Assembly (NCBI RefSeq): GCF_004923295.1
Contig: NZ_CP039637.1
Coordinates: forward strand, 682,001-746,000
Length of the DNA stretch: 64,000 bases
DNA from: Azospirillum sp. TSH100
Lineage (GTDB): Bacteria > Pseudomonadota > Alphaproteobacteria > Azospirillales > Azospirillaceae
Direction of reading: 5' to 3'
The translations under genes were made by a program, and so were the position numbers. The notes under the pieces were generated by a model. That model saw only the letters and a program-made list of their open reading frames with translations, was not told the DNA's origin and made no database searches. This document shows positions 58,809 to 64,000 of this stretch, in pieces (within the stretch, counting starts at the first letter, position 1; each line of letters opens with the position of its first letter).

Positions 58809-59582
58809 ATGTCGAACACCGCCTCGAAGATCGCAATCGTCACCGGCGCCACCTCCGGCTTCGGCGACGCCATCGCCCGGCGGCTGGTGGCGGAGGGCTG
58901 GCGGATCGTCGCCACCGGCCGGCGCCGGGACCGGCTGGACGCCCTGGTCGAGGCGCTGGGCGGCCCGGATGTCGTCCATCCGCTGTGCTTCGACATCCGC
59001 GACGAAGCGGCGACCAGCGCCGCCCTCGCCACCCTGCCCGACGCCTTCGCCGGCATCTCCGTCCTGGTCAACAATGCCGGGCTGGCGCTGGGCACCGGGG
59101 CGGCGCAGGACTGCGACCTCGACCAGTGGCGCACCATGATCGACACCAACATCACCGGGCTGGTCACCATCACCCGGCTGCTGCTGGACCGGCTGATCGC
59201 CCGGCGCGGGCTGATCGTCAATCTCGCGTCGGTCGCCTCCAACTGGCCCTATCCCGGCGGCAACGTCTATGGCGGCACCAAGGCCTTCGTGAAGCAGTTC
59301 TCGCTCGGCCTGCGCAGCGACCTGTCGGCCCACGGCGTGCGCGTCACCTCCATCGAGCCCGGTCTCTCGGAAAGCGAATTCACCCTGGTGCGCACCGGCG
59401 GCAACAAGGCAGCCTACGACGCGCTCTACGCCGGGGCCAACCCGTTGCAGCCCGAGGACATCGCCGAGACGGTGCGCTGGGTGGTCTCCCTGCCGCCGCA
59501 CGTCAACATCAACAGCGTGGAGATCATGCCGGTGAGCCAGTCCTGGGCGCCCTTCAAGATCCACCGCGAAACCCCGGCCTGA
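58809..59582 (+). CDS. ydfG: YdfG-like NADP-dependent 3-hydroxy acid dehydrogenase (SDR)
   Basis: 257-residue SDR closely matching YdfG (serine/3-hydroxypropionate dehydrogenase): TGATSGFG, NNAGLALG, YGGTKAFVKQFSLGLR, and the diagnostic C-terminus PPHVNINSVEIMPVSQSW. YdfG oxidises serine, threonine and 3-hydroxy acids with NADP. ACAGG precedes the ATG. Last gene before a strong hairpin; it could serve the preceding cluster, or detoxify malonic semialdehyde-type intermediates (inference). Confidence 0.88.
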   Translation: MSNTASKIAIVTGATSGFGDAIARRLVAEGWRIVATGRRRDRLDALVEALGGPDVVHPLCFDIRDEAATSAALATLPDAFAGISVLVNNAGLALGTGAAQDCDLDQWRTMIDTNITGLVTITRLLLDRLIARRGLIVNLASVASNWPYPGGNVYGGTKAFVKQFSLGLRSDLSAHGVRVTSIEPGLSESEFTLVRTGGNKAAYDALYAGANPLQPEDIAETVRWVVSLPPHVNINSVEIMPVSQSWAPFKIHRETPA

Positions 59583-59605
59583 AGCCTTCCCGGTCATGCT
59601 ACCCG

Positions 59606-59637
59606 ATCCTTCGGCACCACCGCAGGTGCCGAAGGAT
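59606..59637 (+). terminator. Strong hairpin terminator after the catabolic cluster
   Basis: 13-bp perfect arms ATCCTTCGGCACC and its complement around a 6-base loop, 23 bases after the YdfG-like stop. No T-run follows, but the stem marks a natural end of the 50.1-59.6 kb cluster. Confidence 0.7.
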
Positions 59638-59652
59638 TGCGCATCAACAGAT

Positions 59653-59662
59653 ATACTAGTAT
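59653..59662. promoter_or_regulatory. Palindrome ATACTAGTAT upstream of lactate-permease-like gene
   Basis: Perfect 10-bp palindrome within AGATATACTAGTATCCA, 62 bases before the permease start and 15 bases after the terminator stem. TATACTAGTATA-like sites are typical of FCD-type GntR regulators (family knowledge); the regulator that would bind it is not known, as the GntR gene at 49075 has a different motif. Confidence 0.5.
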
Positions 59663-59723
59663 CCAATGGCTCCGGCCATGCTTCGCGCCGGCACCTCCCT
59701 TCCGGAACGCGTCTGGCCGATTC

Positions 59724-61208
59724 ATGACCCTTGCCTTCCACATGATGCCGCTCGTCGGCACGATCCTGCTGCTTGCCTCCCGCCGGGTCAGTCTGCTCGC
59801 CGCCGGGATCGCCGGCATGGCGCTGGCGCTGGTCACGATGGTCGCGCCGATGCTCGCGGTGCAGCCTTCGGCCAGTTCGATGCTGGGCCCGGTGCTGGGT
59901 GCCGCGGCGATGAAGGCGGGAGAGGGGGCGTGGCTGGCATGGCACGCGATGTCGATCATCGGCGCCGGCCTGCTGTTCCACCGCGCTTTCGAGGCGCGCG
60001 GCACGCAAACCGCCGCGGTCGCGCCGGAAAACCGGCGGCGTGCCGTTTTCGTCGCCTGCTTTCTGGTCGGTCCCTTTGCCGAATCGGTGACGGGGTTCGG
60101 CGTCGGGCTGGTGGTGGCGCTCGCCATGCTGCGCGCCATGGGGCTACCGCCGGTGCAATCCGCGGTCCTCGGCCTGTTCAGCCAGATTCTGGCCGCCTGG
60201 GGTGCGATGGGCGTCGGCAGCCGCGTCGGGGCGGAACTGATCGGCGTGTCCTTCACCGAGCTTGGAACGGCCAGCGCCCTGCTGATGGCGGTCGTGCTGC
60301 CTTGCCTTCTGCCGGTGTTCTGGGGGCTGATCCATTCGTCGGGGTTGCGCTCCGGCCTGCGCGACCGGGCCACCGACGTCGCCCTTCTGCTCTGTCTGGC
60401 CGGGCTGATCTGGCTGACCAACCGGTTCGTCGCACCGGAACTCGGCGGCGGGCTGGCGACCGCCATCCTGTTGCTGGCGGTGGAGGGGCCGCGCCTGCTG
60501 CGCAGCGGCACCGGTGTCCGGGAACTGGCTGACCGGCTCTGGCCCTATGGGCTGCTGATCGCCGGGCTGATGGCGACCCGCCTGCTGCCGCCGCTGTCGG
60601 ACTGGACCGGGCAATGGCTGGTGCTCGACCCGTTCGGCGGCCTTGCTCCGCTGGCCCTGCTGCGCCATCCGGCGACATGGCTGGTGCTGATCGCCGGCAT
60701 CCTGCTGGCGGGCCTGCCGAGGAACGAGGCCGGCGGGGTGGTCGGCGGCGCCCTGCGCGCGGCGCTGGTGCCGATGGCGGCGACGCTGGTCTTCGTCGAG
60801 TTCGCCACCTTCATGGCGGCTTCCGGCGGGGCGGCGATGTTCGGCAACGCCTGGCGCGATGTGGCGGGACGCTTCGCCGTGCTGGCCAGTCCGGTTTTCG
60901 GCGCCGCTGCCGGGATGCTGACCGGCTCCAACACGGCGTCCAACGCCCTGATGATGCACATCCAGCTGAGCCTTGCCGCCGAAAGCGGCCTGCCGTCCAT
61001 CCTGATCGCCGCGGTCCAGACCATTGCCGGAAGCATCTGCACCATGCTGACCCCCGGCCGCATCGTGCTGGCAGCCGGGCTGGTCGGGCTGGAGCGGTCG
61101 GAAGGGGCGATCTATCGCCGCGCCTTGCCGATCGGGCTGGCGACCATTCTGGCCCTGCTGGCCGTCATCGTCGCGATGGCCGGGGTCAACGCTTATGGGC
61201 TGGCCTAG
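59724..61208 (+). CDS. L-lactate permease family transporter (LctP/LldP)
   Basis: 494-residue membrane protein with about 13 helices. LctP-type features: FLVGPFAESVTGFGVGLVVALAMLR, the repeated SPVFGAAAGMLTGSNTASNALM and AVQTIAGSICTMLTPGRIVLAAGLVG. The family imports lactate and glycolate with protons. ATG 59724 is chosen because the 29 earlier codons have no membrane character; the terminator stem and palindrome precede it. Convergent with the EamA gene, three bases apart. Not necessarily part of the upstream cluster. Confidence 0.87.
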   Translation: MTLAFHMMPLVGTILLLASRRVSLLAAGIAGMALALVTMVAPMLAVQPSASSMLGPVLGAAAMKAGEGAWLAWHAMSIIGAGLLFHRAFEARGTQTAAVAPENRRRAVFVACFLVGPFAESVTGFGVGLVVALAMLRAMGLPPVQSAVLGLFSQILAAWGAMGVGSRVGAELIGVSFTELGTASALLMAVVLPCLLPVFWGLIHSSGLRSGLRDRATDVALLLCLAGLIWLTNRFVAPELGGGLATAILLLAVEGPRLLRSGTGVRELADRLWPYGLLIAGLMATRLLPPLSDWTGQWLVLDPFGGLAPLALLRHPATWLVLIAGILLAGLPRNEAGGVVGGALRAALVPMAATLVFVEFATFMAASGGAAMFGNAWRDVAGRFAVLASPVFGAAAGMLTGSNTASNALMMHIQLSLAAESGLPSILIAAVQTIAGSICTMLTPGRIVLAAGLVGLERSEGAIYRRALPIGLATILALLAVIVAMAGVNAYGLA

Positions 61209-61211
61209 CGC

Positions 61212-62072
61212 TCAGGCGAACCGCTTCGCCCCGGCGACGCAGAGCACGACCAGCCCGGTCGCGGCGATCATCGTCCAGGCGACCGGCTCACGCAGCAGCA
61301 GACCCGCCAGCAGCAGACCGAAGGCGGGCTGGAGCAGCTGCAACTGTCCGACACTGGCAATGCCGCCCAGCGCCAGCCCGCGATACCAGAAGACGAAGCC
61401 CACCAGCATGCTGAACACCGAGACATAACCGAGCCCGGCCCAGGCCGGCACGGCGATGCCGGTCCAGTCGTCCGGCATCGTTGCCAGCGCCGCCAACGCC
61501 ATCAACGGCAGCGCCAACACCAGCGCCCAGGAAATCACCTGCCAGCCGCCCAGCCGGCGCGACAGGGTCGCCCCCTCGGCATAGCCGAGACCACAGAGCA
61601 GGATCGCCAGCACCATCAGCAGGTCGCCGGTCAGCGACGCACCGCCGCCCTGCCACAGGGCGAATCCGGCGACGGTCAGGCTTCCCGCGGTCGAGAACAG
61701 CCAGAAGGCCGGCCGCGGCCGTTCCCGCCCCCGCAACACGCCGAACAGGGCGGTGGCGAGCGGCAGCAGGCCGATGAAGACGATCGACTGGGCCGAGGTG
61801 ATGTGCTGGAGCGCCAGCGCCGTCAGCAGAGGAAAGCCGGCGACGACACCGAGCGCCACGATGGCGAGCGAGGGCAGGTCGCGGCGCGCCGGCCAGGACT
61901 GCCTGAGCAACGCCAGCAGCGCCGCCGCCAGGGCCGCCGCGATCACCGCCCGTGCCGCGGTCAGGAACAGCGGTGTGAAGCCAGCAACCGCAACGCGCGT
62001 CGCCGGCAGCGAACCGCTGAAGATGAGCACGCCGAGCAGCCCGCTGCCCCACCCCGCCGTCGACCGCTGCAT
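61212..62072 (-). CDS. EamA/DMT-family transporter
   Basis: 286-residue exporter-type carrier with ten helices in two EamA repeats (FSGSLPATRVAVAGFTPLFL with the RhaT/YdcZ-like Arg; GLGYAEGATLSRRLGGWQVI in the second). GGAAGGA precedes the ATG. It is divergent from the MocR regulator gene with an inverted repeat between, the common MocR plus EamA arrangement, so export of an amino acid or PLP-related compound under MocR control is likely (inference). Confidence 0.92.
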   Translation of the reverse strand: MQRSTAGWGSGLLGVLIFSGSLPATRVAVAGFTPLFLTAARAVIAAALAAALLALLRQSWPARRDLPSLAIVALGVVAGFPLLTALALQHITSAQSIVFIGLLPLATALFGVLRGRERPRPAFWLFSTAGSLTVAGFALWQGGGASLTGDLLMVLAILLCGLGYAEGATLSRRLGGWQVISWALVLALPLMALAALATMPDDWTGIAVPAWAGLGYVSVFSMLVGFVFWYRGLALGGIASVGQLQLLQPAFGLLLAGLLLREPVAWTMIAATGLVVLCVAGAKRFA

Positions 62073-62166
62073 TCCGTCTTCCTTCCGCGCACCAGAATTT
62101 GTGATGCGATCCTAGCGCGGTCTCCCCTGGCGCAGACAGGGACGCTCCCGTACAATTTTATCAAAC

Positions 62167-62190
62167 TGTACTGGTCTACAGTTCAGTACA
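62167..62190. promoter_or_regulatory. MocR-type operator
   Basis: TGTACTG-N10-CAGTACA (perfect 7-bp arms) overlapping a second pair ACTGTA-N6-TACAGT (62165-62182), 20 bases before the MocR start. Repeated, interleaved half-sites are typical of MocR/PdxR binding regions. Confidence 0.65.
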
Positions 62191-62210
62191 CTTCTCTGCG
62201 TTGGAGCATC

Positions 62211-63629
62211 ATGGGCAGGACGGGCACGCGTACCGGCGAAGTGATGGAGGCGATCCGCCGCAGGATGGCGAGCCGGACGCTGTCGCCGGGGGAAAAGCTG
62301 CCGTCGATCCGCAGCTTCGCCGCCACCATGGGCGTTTCGCCTTCGACGGTGGTGGAGGCCTATGACCGGCTGGCGGCGGAAGGCGTGATCCAGTCGCGGC
62401 CCGGGTCGGGATTCTACGTGTCCGGTGCCCTGCCGCCGCTGGCGTTGGCCGAGGCGGAACCGCGACGCGACCGCGCCATCGATCCCTTCTGGGTGTCTCG
62501 GCAGTCGCTTGATTCCGGGGCGGAGATGCTGAAGCCGGGATGCGGCTGGCTCCCGGCCGACTGGATGCCGAACGCGGCGATCCGCCGGGCGATCCGCCAG
62601 TTGGCACGCGCTGATGACGGCCTGCTGGCGGATTACGGCGGCACGCGCGGCTCCCTGCCCTTGCGTCGCCTGCTGGCGCGCCAGTTCGCCGAAGAGGGGA
62701 TCGCCCCCGGTGCCGACCAGATCCTGCTGACCGCGTCGGGAACCCAGGCGATCGACCTGATCTGCCGCTTCCTGCTGCGGCCGGGCGATGCGGTGCTCGT
62801 CGACGACCCTTGCTACTTCAATTTCCAGGCCCTGCTGCGCGCCCATCAGACGCGGGTCGTCGGCGTGCCCTATACCCGCAGCGGGCCGGATGCGGAGCTG
62901 TTCGCCCAGGCGCTGGCGGCGCACCGGCCTCGGCTCTACATCACCAACTCCGCCCTGCACAACCCGACCGGCGCCACGATGACGCCGCAGACCGCCCACC
63001 GGCTGCTCTGCGCCGCCGCGGCCCACGATCCGACCGCGCAAGACCTCACCATTGTCGAGGACGACATCTTCGCCGGCTTCGAGCCGGAGCCGTCGCCGCG
63101 TCTGTCGGCCCTGGACGGGCTGTCCCGCGTCATCCGGATCGGCAGCTTTTCCAAGACGCTGTCCGCCTCGATCCGCTGCGGCTACATCGCGGCGCGGCCG
63201 GACTGGGTGGAGGCGCTTGTCGATCTGCAGGTGGCGACCAACTTCGGCGGCCCCAGCCCGGCCGCGGCCGAACTCGTTTTCACCGCCCTGAACGACGGCG
63301 GCCATCGCAAGCATCTCGACGGTCTCCGCCGCCGTCTCGCCCGGGCCCGGCGCGAGACGGCGGCAAGGCTGGAAGCGCTGGGGCTGCACCCTTGGCTGAT
63401 GCCGCGCGGCGGATTCTATCTCTGGTGCAGCCTGCCCGACGGACGGAACGCCGCAGACCTCGCCCGCATGGCCTTGGACGACAATGTCGTGCTCGCCCCC
63501 GGCGACGTGTTCAGCGTTTCCCATTCGGCATCGGGGTTCCTGCGCTTCAACGTCGCCCAGATGGGAGAACCGCGGATCTACGATGTCCTGGGCCGCGCGA
63601 TTGCCAACACTCCCTCTCCCGCTCGGTGA
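62211..63629 (+). CDS. MocR-family regulator (GntR helix-turn-helix fused to aminotransferase fold)
   Basis: 472 residues: GntR-type winged helix (EAIRRRMASRTLSPGEKLPS, FAATMGVSPSTVVEAYDRLA) followed by a fold type I aminotransferase domain with PLP-Lys K315 (GSFSKTLSASIRCGY), the Asn of LHNPTGATM and the Asp pair VEDDIFAGF. Such proteins sense PLP or amino-acid adducts and usually do not catalyse transamination. ATG 62211 has GGAG upstream; the frame extends upstream but only as antisense of the EamA gene. Its 3' end overlaps the convergent LysR gene. Confidence 0.93.
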   Translation: MGRTGTRTGEVMEAIRRRMASRTLSPGEKLPSIRSFAATMGVSPSTVVEAYDRLAAEGVIQSRPGSGFYVSGALPPLALAEAEPRRDRAIDPFWVSRQSLDSGAEMLKPGCGWLPADWMPNAAIRRAIRQLARADDGLLADYGGTRGSLPLRRLLARQFAEEGIAPGADQILLTASGTQAIDLICRFLLRPGDAVLVDDPCYFNFQALLRAHQTRVVGVPYTRSGPDAELFAQALAAHRPRLYITNSALHNPTGATMTPQTAHRLLCAAAAHDPTAQDLTIVEDDIFAGFEPEPSPRLSALDGLSRVIRIGSFSKTLSASIRCGYIAARPDWVEALVDLQVATNFGGPSPAAAELVFTALNDGGHRKHLDGLRRRLARARRETAARLEALGLHPWLMPRGGFYLWCSLPDGRNAADLARMALDDNVVLAPGDVFSVSHSASGFLRFNVAQMGEPRIYDVLGRAIANTPSPAR

Positions 63630-64000
63630 GCGGGGCTTTTCTCCTCGGCCAGCCCGGCCAGTTCCCTGGCAGGCGCCGTCGCCAGCGCGGTTTGCAGATA
63701 GTCGAGGAAGGCGCGCTCGGCGCGGTTCAGCTTGGCCTGCTCGTTCCAGATCAGATGGACGCTGACCGGGGCGATCCCCTCATAGGGCGGCAATTCCCAC
63801 AGCAGACCGTCGGCAACGTCGCGGGCGGCGATGTGTTCGGGCAGCGGGCCGATGCCGAGGCCGCAGACGATCATCCGCCGCACCTCCTCCAGATTCGCCG
63901 ACGACGCGACGACACGGCCGGCGAAGCCCTCCCGCGCGCGGAACAGGGTCAGCGGCGACAGGGCGCCGTCGATCTGGTCGGAAGTGAAGGAGACGAAATT
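63578..64000 (-). CDS. LysR-family transcriptional regulator, C-terminal part
   Basis: The 140 visible residues are the second half of a LysR inducer-binding domain (NFVSFTSDQIDGALSPLTLF, VVASSANLEEVRRMIVCGLG, IGPLPEHIAARDVADGLLWE, LIWNEQAKLNRAERAFLDYL). The frame is open to the window edge, so the N-terminal DNA-binding part lies beyond. Its last 17 codons overlap the end of the convergent MocR gene by 52 bases; the overlapping C-terminal residues may be an extension past the usual family end. Confidence 0.82.
   Translation of the reverse strand, partial: NFVSFTSDQIDGALSPLTLFRAREGFAGRVVASSANLEEVRRMIVCGLGIGPLPEHIAARDVADGLLWELPPYEGIAPVSVHLIWNEQAKLNRAERAFLDYLQTALATAPARELAGLAEEKSPAHRAGEGVLAIARPRTS

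Overview
This is a very GC-rich stretch (roughly two thirds G+C by eye) packed with about 61 protein genes. I see no rRNA, tRNA, CRISPR array, insertion sequence or phage gene. The codon use, the leucine/isoleucine/valine-type and ribose-type ABC transporters, the SulP carrier and the many LysR/TetR/GntR-controlled catabolic units fit a soil or plant-associated alphaproteobacterium. Azospirillum or a close Rhodospirillales relative is my best guess, but this is inferred from general character, not from a marker gene. The only classical housekeeping enzyme is threonine dehydratase (ilvA). With 12 regulators among 61 genes, the window looks like an accessory metabolic region, perhaps of a secondary replicon.

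Layout. 1-2.8 kb: a TetR gene cut by the window edge, read with a CDP-alcohol phosphatidyltransferase, a PlsC acyltransferase and a CdsA-type cytidylyltransferase, forming a small phospholipid-head-group operon. 2.9-10.6 kb: an M48 membrane protease, two LysR-controlled units (SnoaL-like protein; short-chain dehydrogenase, SDR), an MFS carrier and a HAD phosphatase. 10.6-14.2 kb: dctA with a PrpF/4-oxalomesaconate tautomerase-type isomerase and a divergent LysR gene. 14.2-18.0 kb: a redox operon (glutathione transferase, a PNPOx/ferredoxin-reductase/[2Fe-2S] fusion, a DUF1348 protein) and a small secreted protein. 18.2-24.2 kb: a complete ribose operon rbsDACBRK with a double LacI-type operator. 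24.2-26.3 kb: a SulP transporter behind a small XRE regulator.

26.4-34.8 kb: a unit of an M20 amidohydrolase, an FAD amine/amino-acid oxidase, a five-gene amino-acid-type ABC transporter and two proteins of the L-2-amino-thiazoline-4-carboxylate (ATC) hydrolase family, which suggests uptake and breakdown of an unusual N- (or N,S-) heterocycle or N-acyl amino acid. 34.8-38.6 kb: a rubrerythrin-like protein and a P-type ATPase. 38.7-47.4 kb: SDR/LysR; an ACAD10/11-like acyl-CoA dehydrogenase with an SDR and a histidine phosphatase under a TetR gene; a methyltransferase; MFS/LysR. 47.4-49.0 kb: ilvA.

49.0-59.6 kb: the most intriguing region. A FadR-type GntR regulator with matching operators precedes a co-directional series: four-carbon acid sugar kinase (DUF1537), PdxA2, iron alcohol dehydrogenase, DapA-family aldolase/dehydratase, sodium:solute symporter, a cytosolic sialidase-like Asp-box propeller, a hydratase/FAH-family enzyme and two SDRs. 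I read it as a catabolic pathway for an unidentified acidic sugar or glycoside. 59.6-64 kb: a lactate-permease-family carrier, an EamA exporter divergent from a MocR regulator, and a LysR gene cut by the right edge.
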